From NCBI RefSeq assembly GCF_024349685.1, contig NZ_AP025944.1:192001-256000 (forward strand): a stretch of DNA of 64,000 nt, given 5' to 3'. Shown piece by piece: positions 43,522-53,070 of this stretch (positions are counted from its first letter, which is position 1; every line of letters begins with the position of its first letter). Under the pieces are notes generated by a model. It was not told where the DNA came from. It ran no database searches and was given only the letters and a program-made list of their open reading frames with translations. A program made the position numbers and the translations under genes. This DNA is from Pseudomonas sp. LRP2-20 (GTDB lineage Bacteria > Pseudomonadota > Gammaproteobacteria > Pseudomonadales > Pseudomonadaceae).

Positions 43522-45144
43522 TTGCCGCACACCCCACAACGCCGCTGGTACCTCCCGGTCACCCTGACCGCTGCCCTGGTCCTCTTGCCCCTGAGCGTCC
43601 TGCTGCTGTCCTGGCAGTCGGTCGACCTGCAGATCTGGTCACACCTGCTCGACACCCAGATGGGCCGCCTACTGGGCAATACCGCGACGCTGGTGGTAGG
43701 CGTCGGTATCGGCGTCACCCTGCTCGGCGTCAGCCTGGCCTGGCTCACCAGCCTCTGTGAGTTCCCTGGCCGGCGCTGGCTCGATTGGGCACTGATGTTG
43801 CCGTTCGCCATCCCGGCCTACGTGCTGGCCTTCGTCTTCGTCGGCCTGCTCGACTTTGCCGGCCCGGTGCAGAGCGCCCTGCGCGAGGTGTTCGGGCCCA
43901 TGCGCCTGCCACGGGTACGTTCCACCGGTGGAGTGATCATCGTCCTGGTGCTGGTGTTCTACCCCTATGTCTACCTGTTGGCGCGCACGGCGTTCCTGGC
44001 CCAGGGCAAGGGCTTGATGGAGGCTGCGCGGGTGCTTGGCCTGTCACCGCTGCAAGCCTTCTGGCGGGTAGCCCTGCCGATGGCGCGGCCAGCGATTGGT
44101 GCGGGTGTCGCCCTGGCGCTGATGGAGACCCTGGCCGATTTCGGCGCCGTGGCGGTGTTCAATTTCGATACCTTCACCACGGCCATCTACAAGACCTGGT
44201 ACGGCTTCTTCAGCCTGTCCAGCGCGGCCCAGCTGGCCAGCCTGCTGCTGTTGGCGGTGATGCTGGTGCTGTACGGCGAGCGCCGCGCCCGTGGCGCTAC
44301 CCGCAGCGGCAACGAGCGCCCGCGCGGGCAGGCGCTTTACCACTTGCGCGGGGTCAAGGCGCTGCTGGCCAGCGGCTGGTGCCTGCTGGTGTTCGCCTGC
44401 GCTTTCGTCATTCCACTGCTGCAGTTGCTGGCGTGGTTCTGGCAGCGCGGTCGGCATGACCTGGACGAGCGGTATATCGGCCTGGTGCTGCACACCTTGT
44501 ACCTGGGCGGCATGGCCGCTCTGATCACCGTTTGCGTGGCCCTGCTGCTGGCCTTCGCCCGCCGTCAGGCACCGACCGGCGGCATCCGCGCAGGCGTCGG
44601 CCTGGCCAACCTGGGCTATGCCTTGCCCGGCTCGGTGCTGGCAGTGTCGATCATGCTGGCCTTCAGTTACCTGGACAATCAGTTGGTCATTCCGCTGTCG
44701 AGCTGGTTGGGTGGCGCGGGCAAGCCGTTGTTGCTGGGCAGCCTGGCCGCTTTGCTGCTGGCCTACCTGGTGCGCTTCATCGCCGTGGCCTATGGCCCGT
44801 TGGAGAGCAGCCTGGAACGTATCCGCCCGTCATTGCCGGAGGCCTCGCGCAGCCTCGGCGTCGGTGGCGTGGGTTTGTTTTTCAAGGTGTATCTGCCGCT
44901 GCTGGTTCCTGGGGCCCTGAGTGCCGCGTTGCTGGTATTTGTCGATGTGCTCAAGGAAATGCCCGCCACCTTGCTGATGCGCCCGTTCGGCTGGGACACC
45001 TTGGCGGTCAGGGTGTTCGAGATGACCAGCGAAGGCGAATGGGCGCGCGCCTCGCTACCGGCGCTGACCTTGGTGCTGGTAGGGCTGTTGCCGGTCATCG
45101 GGCTGATCCGCCGTTCCGCTCGGCGTACGGGTCACAGTCACTGA
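43522..45144 (+). CDS. Iron(III) ABC transporter permease (FbpB/HitB-like)
   Basis: About 540 residues from TTG 43522 (CGAGAA upstream); the open frame begins earlier inside the REP, which is unlikely to be translated, so the exact start is uncertain. The protein is a duplicated permease: each half has about six membrane helices, with EAA-type loops MEAARVLGLSPLQAFWRVALPMARPAI and PEASRSLGVGGVGLFFKVYLPLLVPGAL. This fused layout is typical of ferric iron importers. It lies 159 nt after the binding-protein gene. Confidence 0.88.
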   Translation: MPHTPQRRWYLPVTLTAALVLLPLSVLLLSWQSVDLQIWSHLLDTQMGRLLGNTATLVVGVGIGVTLLGVSLAWLTSLCEFPGRRWLDWALMLPFAIPAYVLAFVFVGLLDFAGPVQSALREVFGPMRLPRVRSTGGVIIVLVLVFYPYVYLLARTAFLAQGKGLMEAARVLGLSPLQAFWRVALPMARPAIGAGVALALMETLADFGAVAVFNFDTFTTAIYKTWYGFFSLSSAAQLASLLLLAVMLVLYGERRARGATRSGNERPRGQALYHLRGVKALLASGWCLLVFACAFVIPLLQLLAWFWQRGRHDLDERYIGLVLHTLYLGGMAALITVCVALLLAFARRQAPTGGIRAGVGLANLGYALPGSVLAVSIMLAFSYLDNQLVIPLSSWLGGAGKPLLLGSLAALLLAYLVRFIAVAYGPLESSLERIRPSLPEASRSLGVGGVGLFFKVYLPLLVPGALSAALLVFVDVLKEMPATLLMRPFGWDTLAVRVFEMTSEGEWARASLPALTLVLVGLLPVIGLIRRSARRTGHSH

Positions 45145-45267
45145 GGATGCCAGCTTGCGCCCTTGCGGCTACAATGCGCGGCATTCGCGCGGCGGGTCCT
45201 ACAAGAAGAGCTGACGATTAAACGTCATCGACCGCCGCCGCTTCGCCACGCCCGGAAGGAGAAACCC

Positions 45268-46350
45268 ATGGGACAGCGCACGCTTTTGTACGACTTGCAC
45301 CTGGCGCTCGGCGCCAAGACGGTCGATTTCGGTGGCTGGGACATGCCGCTGCACTATGGCTCGCAGGTCGAGGAGCACCACCAGGTGCGCAGCGACTGCG
45401 GTGTCTTCGATGTTTCCCACATGACAGTCATCGACATTGCTGGTGACGACGCCACACCCTGGCTGCAACGTCTGCTGGCCAACGACGTGGCCCGTCTCGA
45501 CGGCACCGGCAAGGCGCTGTACAGCCCGCTGCTCAACGATGATGGCGGGGTTATCGACGACCTGATCGTCTATCGCACCCAAGGCGGTTACCGCCTGGTC
45601 ACCAACGCGGCCACGCGGGCGAAGGTCATCGCTTGGCTGCAGCTGCAGAGCGCCGGTTTCAGCGTCTCGTTCGACGTGCGTCCGGACCTGGCCATCCTTG
45701 CCATCCAGGGCCCCCATGCCCGCGAGAAAGTCGCCGCGCTGCTGAGCCCAGCTCGCGCCGCGCTGATCCGTGAGCTGCGCCCGTTCGAAGGTGTTGCCGA
45801 AGGTGACTGGTTCATCGCCCGCACCGGCTACACCGGTGAAGACGGCCTGGAAATCATCCTGCCGGGCGACCAGGCTGTAGCCTTCTTCAACGACCTGGTC
45901 GGCGCCGGCATCGCGCCGAGCGGCCTGGGCGCGCGCGACACCCTGCGCCTGGAAGCCGGCATGAACCTGTACGGCCAGGATATCGACGAGAACCACACCC
46001 CGCTGACCTCCAACCTGGGTTGGTGTATCGCCTGGGAGCCAGCCGAACGCAACTTCGTCGGTCGTACCGGCCTGCTGGCGGAAATCGAGCGCGGTGTGCA
46101 GGAAAAACTGGTTGGCCTGGTGCTCGAAGAGCGTGGTGTGCTGCGCGCCCACCAGGTGGTTCGTGTAGCCGGGATTGGCGAAGGGGAGATCACCAGTGGT
46201 AGTTTCTCGCCTACGCTGAGCAAGTCCATTGCACTGGCGCGTGTGCCCATGGCTACGGGTGACCGTGCCGAGGTCGAGATCCGCGGCAAATGGTACCCGG
46301 TGCGGGTGGTCAAGCCGACCTTCGTGCGCCAAGGCAAGATTCTGATCTGA
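45268..46350 (+). CDS. gcvT: Glycine cleavage system T protein (aminomethyltransferase)
   Basis: 360 residues from ATG 45268, with a strong ribosome binding site [57 protein letters not shown] is the canonical start, with [13 protein letters not shown] and the [19 protein letters not shown]-terminal block. It moves the aminomethyl carbon from the H protein to tetrahydrofolate. It is followed by gcvH and gcvP on the same strand. No glycine riboswitch fold was recognised in the 123-nt gap upstream. Confidence 0.97.
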   Translation: MGQRTLLYDLHLALGAKTVDFGGWDMPLHYGSQVEEHHQVRSDCGVFDVSHMTVIDIAGDDATPWLQRLLANDVARLDGTGKALYSPLLNDDGGVIDDLIVYRTQGGYRLVTNAATRAKVIAWLQLQSAGFSVSFDVRPDLAILAIQGPHAREKVAALLSPARAALIRELRPFEGVAEGDWFIARTGYTGEDGLEIILPGDQAVAFFNDLVGAGIAPSGLGARDTLRLEAGMNLYGQDIDENHTPLTSNLGWCIAWEPAERNFVGRTGLLAEIERGVQEKLVGLVLEERGVLRAHQVVRVAGIGEGEITSGSFSPTLSKSIALARVPMATGDRAEVEIRGKWYPVRVVKPTFVRQGKILI

Positions 46351-46398
46351 ACATTCAACGGCGGGCCGAACCGCTGACCCAAACGAGGAATTCAAGAC

Positions 46399-46782
46399 AT
46401 GAGCAATATCCCCGCCGATCTGCGTTTCGCCGAAAGCCACGAGTGGGCGCGCCTGGAAGCTGACGGCAGCGTCACCGTAGGCATCAGCGACCACGCCCAG
46501 CAAGCGCTGGGTGATGTGGTGTTCGTCGAGCTGGCCGAAGTCGGCAAGGTGTTCGCTGCTGGCGACGCTGCAGGCGTGGTCGAATCGGTCAAGGCCGCGT
46601 CCGACATCTATGCGCCGGTTTCCGGTGAAGTGATCGCGGTCAACGAAGAACTGGCCGACAGCCCGGAACTGCTCAACGAAGAACCGTACGAATCGTGGAT
46701 CTTCAAGCTCAAGCCAAGCAACCCGGCCGAGCTCGACAAGCTGCTGGATGCCGCTGGCTACAAAGCCGCCATCGGCGAGTAA
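46399..46782 (+). CDS. gcvH: Glycine cleavage system H protein
   Basis: 127 residues. The lipoyl-lysine is K65 in [55 protein letters not shown] segment precedes it. The protein shuttles the methylamine group between P and T proteins. GAGGAA precedes the ATG; it is 48 nt after gcvT and 117 nt before gcvP, so one operon is likely. Confidence 0.98.
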   Translation: MSNIPADLRFAESHEWARLEADGSVTVGISDHAQQALGDVVFVELAEVGKVFAAGDAAGVVESVKAASDIYAPVSGEVIAVNEELADSPELLNEEPYESWIFKLKPSNPAELDKLLDAAGYKAAIGE

Positions 46783-46899
46783 AACTGCGTCGCCCGCGAA
46801 AAGGCCGGCCTTGCCAACGCAAGTTTTCCCGCAGTATCGGCGATCCCTTCCTAGACTTATAAGTCTCCATGAGACCTGGTCTAGGAAGAGAGCGTCGAC

Positions 46900-49773
46900 A
46901 TGTCCCAGTCGCCATCCCTGCATCAACTGCAAGAGCTCAACCCTTTCCTGCGCCGCCACCTGGGGCCCGATGCCTCGGAGCAGCAGGCAATGCTCAGCGC
47001 CCTCGGCCTCAGCAGCCGTAGCGAGCTGATCGAGCAGACCGTGCCGCCAGGCATCCGCTTCAACCGCGCCCTCGACCTGCCACCGGCCCTGGATGAACAG
47101 GCTGCGTTGGCCAAGCTCGCAGGCTTCGCCGAGCAGAACCAGGTGTGGACCAGCCTCATCGGCATGGGCTACCACGGCACCGTCACGCCCACTGTCATCT
47201 TGCGCAACGTGCTGGAAAACCCCGGCTGGTACACCGCCTATACGCCCTATCAGCCCGAAATCGCCCAAGGCCGGCTGGAGGCGCTGCTCAATTTCCAGCA
47301 GATGGTCATCGACCTCACCGGGCTGGCGCTGGCCAATGCGTCATTGCTCGACGAAGCCACGGCGGCTGCCGAAGCCATGGCCCTGGCCAAGCGGGTGGCG
47401 CGCAACAAGAGCAACGCGTTCTTTGCCGACGAGCATTGCCATCCACAGACCTTGTCGGTGCTGAAAACCCGCGCGGAAGGGTTTGGTTTCCAACTGATCG
47501 TCGACGCCGTGGATAACCTTTCAAGGCACCAGGTTTTCGGCGCTTTGCTGCAATACCCGGATACCCATGGCGAGGTGCGCGACCTGCGCCCGTTCATCGA
47601 CCAGTTGCACAGCCAGCAGGCCCTGGCCTGCGTGGCCGCCGACCTGCTCAGCCTGGTGGTGCTGACGCCCCCCGGCGAACTCGGCGCCGATGTGGTGCTG
47701 GGTTCGACCCAGCGCTTTGGCGTACCTATGGGTTACGGCGGCCCACACGCCGCCTATTTTGCTTGCCGTGACGACTACAAGCGGGCGATGCCCGGGCGCA
47801 TCATTGGCGTGTCCCGTGATGCCCGTGGCAATACTGCGCTGCGCATGGCCCTGCAGACCCGCGAGCAGCATATCCGCCGCGAAAAGGCCAACTCCAACAT
47901 CTGCACGGCCCAGGTGCTGTTGGCCAACATCGCCGGTTTCTATGCGGTGTATCACGGCCCTGAAGGCCTGCAGCGCATTGCCCAGCGCGTGCACCGGCTG
48001 ACCTTCGTGCTGGCAGCAGGCCTTGAGGCAAAAGGCATCAAGCGCCTCAACCAGCACTTTTTCGACACCTTGACCCTGGACGTCGGTGGCGCCCAGGCCG
48101 CGATCATCGAGAGCGCCGAAGCCGCTCGCATCAACCTGCGCATTCTAGGCCGCGGCCATCTGGGGGTGAGCCTGGACGAAACCTGTAGCGAAGCCACCGT
48201 GCTGCGGCTGCTGGATATTTTCCTGGGCGTGGATCACGGCCTGGATATCGCCACGCTCGACCAGCACGCGCTGCCTGAAGGCATCCCCGCGGCGCTGGTG
48301 CGACGTACGCCGTTCCTCAGCCACCCGGTCTTCAACCTGCACCACAGCGAAACCGAGATGCTGCGCTACCTCAAGCAGCTGGAAAACAAGGACCTGGCGC
48401 TGAACCAGTCGATGATCCCGCTTGGCTCCTGCACCATGAAGCTCAATGCCACCAGCGAGATGATCCCCATCACCTGGCCCGCTTTCGCCCAGCTTCACCC
48501 CTTTGCACCCGCGGCACAGACGACGGGCTACAAGGCGATGATCGACGAGCTGGAAAGCTGGTTGTGCGCCATTACCGGCTTCGATGCCATCTGCATGCAA
48601 CCCAACTCCGGCGCCCAGGGCGAATACGCCGGGCTCATGGCCATCACTCGTTATCACCGCAGCCGTCATCAGCCGCAGCGCACGCTGTGCCTGATCCCGT
48701 CGTCGGCCCACGGCACCAACCCGGCGTCGGCGCAGATGGCTGGCATGGAAGTGGTGATCGTCGATTGTGACGATGCTGGCAACGTCGATCTCGAAGACCT
48801 CAAGGCCAAGGCCCATGCCGCCGGCGACAAGTTGTCATGCCTGATGGTCACCTATCCCTCGACCCATGGCGTGTACGAAGAGGGCATCCGCGAGATCTGC
48901 GAGGTGGTCCACCAGCACGGCGGCCAGGTGTACATGGACGGCGCCAACCTCAACGCCCAGGTCGGCCTGGCGCGGCCGGCGGATATCGGCGCCGATGTTT
49001 CGCACATGAACCTGCACAAGACCTTCTGCATTCCCCATGGCGGCGGCGGCCCGGGCATGGGGCCGATCGGCATCCGTGCTCACCTGAAACCGTTCGTCGC
49101 CAGCCACCCGGTGGTGCCGGTGCCGGGGCTGGACCCGAACAACACAGCGGTCAGTGCCGCGCCTTGGGGCAGTGCCAGCATCCTGCCGATCAGCTGGATG
49201 TACATCGCCATGATGGGCCCGCAGCTTGCTGACGCGAGTGAAGTGGCGATCCTTTCGGCCAACTACCTGGCCAGCCAGCTTGGCGGTGCGTTCCCGGTGT
49301 TGTACCGCGGGCGCAACCAGCGCGTGGCACATGAGTGCATCCTCGACCTACGGCCGCTCAAGGCGCAGACCGGCATCACTGAAGAGGACGTGGCCAAGCG
49401 CCTGATGGACTATGGCTTCCACGCCCCGACCATGTCGTTCCCGGTGCCGGGCACCCTGATGGTCGAGCCGACTGAAAGCGAGTCCAAGGCCGAGCTGGAC
49501 CGTTTCGTCGAAGCGATGCTGGCGATACGGGCGGAAATTGCCGAGGTGCAGGAGGGACGCTGGCCGGCGGAGGACAACCCGCTCAAACATGCGCCGCATA
49601 CCTTGGCTGATGTGCTGGCGCCGTGGGCCCGGCCTTACAGCCTGGAACAGGCGATTGCACCCAGTGCCCATGTGCGGCTGCACAAGTACTGGCCAGCGGT
49701 GAACCGGGTCGACAATGTGTATGGGGACAGAAATCTGTTCTGTGCTTGCGTGCCGGTGGAGGCTTACCGGTAG
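46900..49773 (+). CDS. gcvP: Glycine dehydrogenase (decarboxylating), P protein
   Basis: 957 residues, the full fused length. The N-terminal half has [17 protein letters not shown] and [12 protein letters not shown]; the C-terminal half has the PLP lysine K707 in [23 protein letters not shown]. It decarboxylates glycine and loads the remainder on the H protein. AGGAAGAG lies before the ATG. It is the last gene of the gcv cluster; a REP pair follows. Confidence 0.98.
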   Translation: MSQSPSLHQLQELNPFLRRHLGPDASEQQAMLSALGLSSRSELIEQTVPPGIRFNRALDLPPALDEQAALAKLAGFAEQNQVWTSLIGMGYHGTVTPTVILRNVLENPGWYTAYTPYQPEIAQGRLEALLNFQQMVIDLTGLALANASLLDEATAAAEAMALAKRVARNKSNAFFADEHCHPQTLSVLKTRAEGFGFQLIVDAVDNLSRHQVFGALLQYPDTHGEVRDLRPFIDQLHSQQALACVAADLLSLVVLTPPGELGADVVLGSTQRFGVPMGYGGPHAAYFACRDDYKRAMPGRIIGVSRDARGNTALRMALQTREQHIRREKANSNICTAQVLLANIAGFYAVYHGPEGLQRIAQRVHRLTFVLAAGLEAKGIKRLNQHFFDTLTLDVGGAQAAIIESAEAARINLRILGRGHLGVSLDETCSEATVLRLLDIFLGVDHGLDIATLDQHALPEGIPAALVRRTPFLSHPVFNLHHSETEMLRYLKQLENKDLALNQSMIPLGSCTMKLNATSEMIPITWPAFAQLHPFAPAAQTTGYKAMIDELESWLCAITGFDAICMQPNSGAQGEYAGLMAITRYHRSRHQPQRTLCLIPSSAHGTNPASAQMAGMEVVIVDCDDAGNVDLEDLKAKAHAAGDKLSCLMVTYPSTHGVYEEGIREICEVVHQHGGQVYMDGANLNAQVGLARPADIGADVSHMNLHKTFCIPHGGGGPGMGPIGIRAHLKPFVASHPVVPVPGLDPNNTAVSAAPWGSASILPISWMYIAMMGPQLADASEVAILSANYLASQLGGAFPVLYRGRNQRVAHECILDLRPLKAQTGITEEDVAKRLMDYGFHAPTMSFPVPGTLMVEPTESESKAELDRFVEAMLAIRAEIAEVQEGRWPAEDNPLKHAPHTLADVLAPWARPYSLEQAIAPSAHVRLHKYWPAVNRVDNVYGDRNLFCACVPVEAYR

Positions 49774-49791
49774 GGCATTGGATCGGCACAG

Positions 49792-49866
49792 GCTTCTTCG
49801 CGGGTATGGCGCAGCACGTGAGAGCGATGCGGCCCCTGTGGGAGCGGGTTTACCCGCGAAGAAGGT
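49792..49866. repeat. REP pair, left arm truncated
   Basis: CTTCTTCGCGGGTA at left and a complete CTGTGGGAGCGGGTTTACCC...GAAGAAG at right between convergent gcvP and the DUF2388 gene. Confidence 0.75.
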
Positions 49867-49873
49867 GGCGCGG

Positions 49874-50188
49874 TTACTCGGCTACCGCGTTCTTGGCCAG
49901 GATGGCATTGGCCAGTTCCATGTCCGAAGCTTGCATCCCTGGGTTCTCGGCACGCACCTGCTGCAGCGCCTGCTCAAGGAACGGCCCGCGAATCGCCCCC
50001 TCACTGGCGACGAAGCTGCCGGCGTCATCCTGCGCCGCGAGTACCAGCTTGTGGTCGTGCGAAGTGATATAGCTCGACGCCGTGGTCGCGCCCGAGGTCA
50101 TTACGTTACGCCAGAAGGTATCGGCCATGGCGGAGCCAACAGGCAGCGAAAGCAGGGCAGCCGCTGCAATGGCGGTTTTGAGACGCAT
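49874..50188 (-). CDS. DUF2388 periplasmic protein
   Basis: 104 residues from ATG 50188; GAGGTG precedes it on the minus strand. A signal peptide (MRLKTAIAAAALLSLPVGSAMA) is followed by DTFWRNVMTSGATTASSYITSHDHKLVLAAQDDAGSFVASEGAIRGPFLEQALQQVR, the DUF2388 pattern found in pseudomonads. Function is unknown; the protein is predicted periplasmic. Confidence 0.82.
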   Translation of the reverse strand: MRLKTAIAAAALLSLPVGSAMADTFWRNVMTSGATTASSYITSHDHKLVLAAQDDAGSFVASEGAIRGPFLEQALQQVRAENPGMQASDMELANAILAKNAVAE

Positions 50189-50277
50189 GATGAAACACCT
50201 CGAAGGGTGAGGGTTGGAGATGGCCGCTTTGATCCAGAAAAAGGGCCGCAAGTTCCTTGAATACAAGGGTTTTTTGC

Positions 50278-51954
50278 TCAGGAACAGACCCGCAGCACCT
50301 CCTCGGGACGGGTCAGCCCACGGGCCACTTTCGCCTCCCCGCAGCTGCGCAAATCCTGCAACCCTTCAGCTAGAGCCTGCCGTTGCAGTTCGGCCAGATC
50401 GGTGCCGGCGCCTATCCGCGCACGCAGGTTCTCGCTCAGTACCAGCAGTTCAAACAAACCCGTACGGCCACGGTAGCCGGTGCCCCGGCAAACCTGGCAA
50501 GTATCGCTTGACGGGCGGCCCAGGCATGCGTGGCAGAGCAAGCGGACCAGGCGTTGGGCCATGACGCCGCCGAGGGTCGCCCGGATCAGGTAATCGGCCA
50601 CCCCCAGCTCCAGCAGGCGGGTAATGGCGCTGCAGGTGTCATTGGTGTGCAGGGTCGAAAGCACCAGGTGGCCGGTGAGCGCCGCTTGAACCGCTACCAG
50701 CGCGGTCTCGCGGTCGCGGATCTCGCCGATCATGATGATGTCCGGGTCCTGGCGCAGCAGGGCGCGCACGCCATCGGCAAATCCCAGGCCCAGGGCAGGC
50801 TGCACCTGCAACTGGTTGAACGCTGGCTCCAGGCGCTCGATCGGGTCTTCAATGGTGCACAGGTTGACCTGCGGCGTGGCCAGCAGCTTGAGGCTGGCGT
50901 AGAGCGTGCTGGTCTTGCCGGAGCCGGTAGGTCCGGTGACCAGCAGGATGCCCTGGCGGCGCTGCAACAGCATTTGCCACTGGAGCAGCTGCTCGCCTTC
51001 CAGGCCCAACTGGTCGAAGTCTTCCTGCAGCTGGCGCGGGTCGAACAAGCGCAGCACCAGTTTTTCACCAAAGGGGGTCGGCAGCGTCGAGAGGCGCAGC
51101 TCCACCTCGCTGCCGCCTGGCAGGCTGCTCTTGACCCGGCCGTCCTGCGGGCGGCGTTTTTCCGCTACATCCATGCGCCCCAGGTGTTTCAGGCGGCTGA
51201 CCACGGCCAGGGTGACACTGGCGGGGAAGGCATAGACCGTGTGCAGCAGGCCGTCGATGCGGTAGCGCAGGTGGCCTTGTTCGCGACGCGGCTCCAGGTG
51301 GATATCGCTGGCGCGTTGCTCGATCGCATACTGCAGCAGCCAGTCGACGATATGCACGATGTGCGCATCGTCGGCGGTGTCCTGTGCCTGGCGCTTGCCC
51401 AACTCGAGCAAGTGTTCGAGCTCGCCCAGGCTGGTCGCTTGCTGATGCTGCGCACCTTGTACCGAGTGAGCCAGGCGAAACAGTGACTGGCCCAGCTGGC
51501 GGATCTGCAGCGGGCTGGCCAGCACGCGGCGGATCGGCTTGCCCAGGCTGCGTGCCAGGTCGGCTTGCCACAGTTGCTGATAGGGCTCGGCGCTGGCCAC
51601 GGTGATGGCGTTGGCATCGTTGGCCACGATCAGGATGCCGTGGCGCTGTGCGAAGGCAGGGGAGATCAGGCCATTGACCTGGGCCAGGTCGAGTTGCATG
51701 GGGTCGATGCGCAGGTAAGGTTGGCCGACCTTTTGCGCCAGCCATTGGCAGAGGGTGTCCAGGTTCAGCTGCTGGCCTGGCTGGCTGCGATCTTCCAGGC
51801 CCAACGCCGCGATGGTTTCAAGCGGGTGCTGAGCGCTGTATCGGCAGGCTTGTTCGCGAACCAGGCATGAATCGTTGGCGGTCAGATGCTGGTCGGCTTG
51901 CAAGGCGTCCAGCAGGCTTTTGAGGTCGAGGGGTTGCTCGTCGGAAGTGAACAT
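50278..51954 (-). CDS. GspE/PulE-type secretion ATPase (orphan)
   Basis: 558 residues from ATG 51954; the open frame runs upstream to 52467 but opposite to other genes and without family similarity. An N-terminal MshEN-like domain (HGILIVANDANAITVAS) is followed by the ATPase core: LVTGPTGSGKTSTLYASL (Walker A), Asp box CTIEDPIE, IMIGEIRDRETA (Walker B), LVLSTLHTNDT (His box), and the CxxC pairs of a zinc site (LCHACLG ... CQVCRG). It powers type II secretion or type IV pilus-like assembly. No pilin, PilC/GspF or secretin genes are near, so its partners lie elsewhere. Confidence 0.88.
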   Translation of the reverse strand: MFTSDEQPLDLKSLLDALQADQHLTANDSCLVREQACRYSAQHPLETIAALGLEDRSQPGQQLNLDTLCQWLAQKVGQPYLRIDPMQLDLAQVNGLISPAFAQRHGILIVANDANAITVASAEPYQQLWQADLARSLGKPIRRVLASPLQIRQLGQSLFRLAHSVQGAQHQQATSLGELEHLLELGKRQAQDTADDAHIVHIVDWLLQYAIEQRASDIHLEPRREQGHLRYRIDGLLHTVYAFPASVTLAVVSRLKHLGRMDVAEKRRPQDGRVKSSLPGGSEVELRLSTLPTPFGEKLVLRLFDPRQLQEDFDQLGLEGEQLLQWQMLLQRRQGILLVTGPTGSGKTSTLYASLKLLATPQVNLCTIEDPIERLEPAFNQLQVQPALGLGFADGVRALLRQDPDIIMIGEIRDRETALVAVQAALTGHLVLSTLHTNDTCSAITRLLELGVADYLIRATLGGVMAQRLVRLLCHACLGRPSSDTCQVCRGTGYRGRTGLFELLVLSENLRARIGAGTDLAELQRQALAEGLQDLRSCGEAKVARGLTRPEEVLRVCS

Positions 51955-52052
51955 CGGCGGCGTCCGTGCCTTGAGAGAGTCATTGCTCAAGGCTAGCCGT
52001 GCCTGGCCCAGCCAGGCACGGGAAAGAATTACGGAATTTTGCGCCCCGGGCT

Positions 52053-52370
52053 TCAGCCCACCGCCAGCTCCAGGCGGGCCAGGTTTTCCAGGCTCACCTC
52101 CCCGACACACACCAGGTTGCGCAGTTTTTGCTCGATCACTTGCGCCCGATGCCAGCTCAAGCCGCCGATACCGACCTCGATGGCGAGCCAGTCTTCCTGC
52201 TGGCTGACCTGCACACTGTGGGGCGTGAGGAACTGTAGGGCAAACAGGTTGAGCACACGGCACAGGGTATCCGGCTCGGCTTCGGCCTGCAGGCGATAGC
52301 GCACGGTGCTGTGGCTGGTGTTGGCGGCCCAGGCATCGCTGCGGGGCAGGGGGCGTTCGAGTGCGTTCAT
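52053..52370 (-). CDS. Hypothetical protein (105 aa), ACT-like pattern
   Basis: From ATG 52370 with GAGAC upstream. RYRLQAEAEPDTLCRVLNLFALQFLTPHSVQVSQQEDWLAIEVGIGGLSWHRAQVIEQKLRNLVCVGEVSLENL has an alternating beta-alpha-beta pattern like a small ligand-binding ACT domain, though I cannot name a family. It lies between the GspE-type gene and a divergent Lrp-type regulator, which may control it. Function unknown. Confidence 0.6.
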   Translation of the reverse strand: MNALERPLPRSDAWAANTSHSTVRYRLQAEAEPDTLCRVLNLFALQFLTPHSVQVSQQEDWLAIEVGIGGLSWHRAQVIEQKLRNLVCVGEVSLENLARLELAVG

Positions 52371-52497
52371 GCTGGGTCTCCGCAAATGTGGGAGAAATTC
52401 TTGCACGTCCAGGCCGGTATTTTTTCGCTATGATTCCAACGATTAACTGCTGCTGCAGATAGATCAATTCGAATATTTGTGTTTTGGGGAATTATTT

Positions 52498-52968
52498 ATG
52501 CAAGGCGAGCTGGATGCCTACGACCGGCGCATTCTCGAGTTGCTGCAAGAGGACGCGTCGCTATCCAGCGCGCAGATCGCCGAGCGTGTGGGGCTGTCGC
52601 AATCGCCCTGCTGGCGCAGGATTCAGCGCCTGAAAGAGGAAGGAGTGATTCGTGGGCAGGTGACCCTGCTGGACCGCAAGAAGGTCGGCCTGAACACGCA
52701 GATCTTCGCCGAGGTGAAACTCAACGCCCATGGCCGTTCCAACTTCACCGAGTTTACCGAGGCGATCCGCGGCTTTCCGGAAGTGCTGGAGTGCTATGTA
52801 CTGATGGGGGCGGTGGACTTCCTGCTGCGCATCGTCACCGCGGATATCGAGGCATATGAGCGCTTCTTCTTCGAAAAGCTGTCGAACGTGCCAGGGATTC
52901 AGGAAGTGAACTCGATTGTGGCGCTGTCGGAGATCAAGTCCACCACCTGCCTGCCACTGTCGAGGTAG
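52498..52968 (+). CDS. Lrp/AsnC family transcriptional regulator
   Basis: 156 residues from ATG 52498. The helix-turn-helix is DAYDRRILELLQEDASLSSAQIAERVGLSQSPCWRRIQRLKEEGVI, and the C-terminal RAM domain includes VLECYVLMGAVDFLLRIVTADIEAYERFFFEKLSNVPGIQEVNSIVALSEIK. It likely binds an amino acid effector and DNA as an octamer. It diverges from the 105-residue protein gene across a 127-nt AT-rich gap, the likely regulatory region. Target genes are not known. Confidence 0.9.
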   Translation: MQGELDAYDRRILELLQEDASLSSAQIAERVGLSQSPCWRRIQRLKEEGVIRGQVTLLDRKKVGLNTQIFAEVKLNAHGRSNFTEFTEAIRGFPEVLECYVLMGAVDFLLRIVTADIEAYERFFFEKLSNVPGIQEVNSIVALSEIKSTTCLPLSR

Positions 52969-52972
52969 AGCC

Positions 52973-53059
52973 ATTCGCGGGGCAAGCCCGCTCCCACATG
53001 ACCTTCCACAGGCCTCAGGCCTGTTGTCATCTGTGGGAGCGGGCTTGCCCGCGAAGCAG
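52973..53059. repeat. REP pair
   Basis: CATTCGCGGGGCAAGCCCGC and its inverse ...GGCTTGCCCGCGAAGC lie between convergent lrp and CYTH-CHAD genes; the spacer CAGGCCTCAGGCCTG is also a short dyad. Confidence 0.85.
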
Positions 53060-53070
53060 CAGACGCGCTA

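Noticed and set aside
45145..45267. Glycine riboswitch before gcvT
   Set aside because: The gap is only 123 nt and shows no tandem aptamer-like conserved blocks.
51955..52467. N-terminal extension of the GspE-type frame
   Set aside because: It would cover the 105-residue gene and its upstream region in another frame, with no family similarity; ATG 51954 begins a normal protein.
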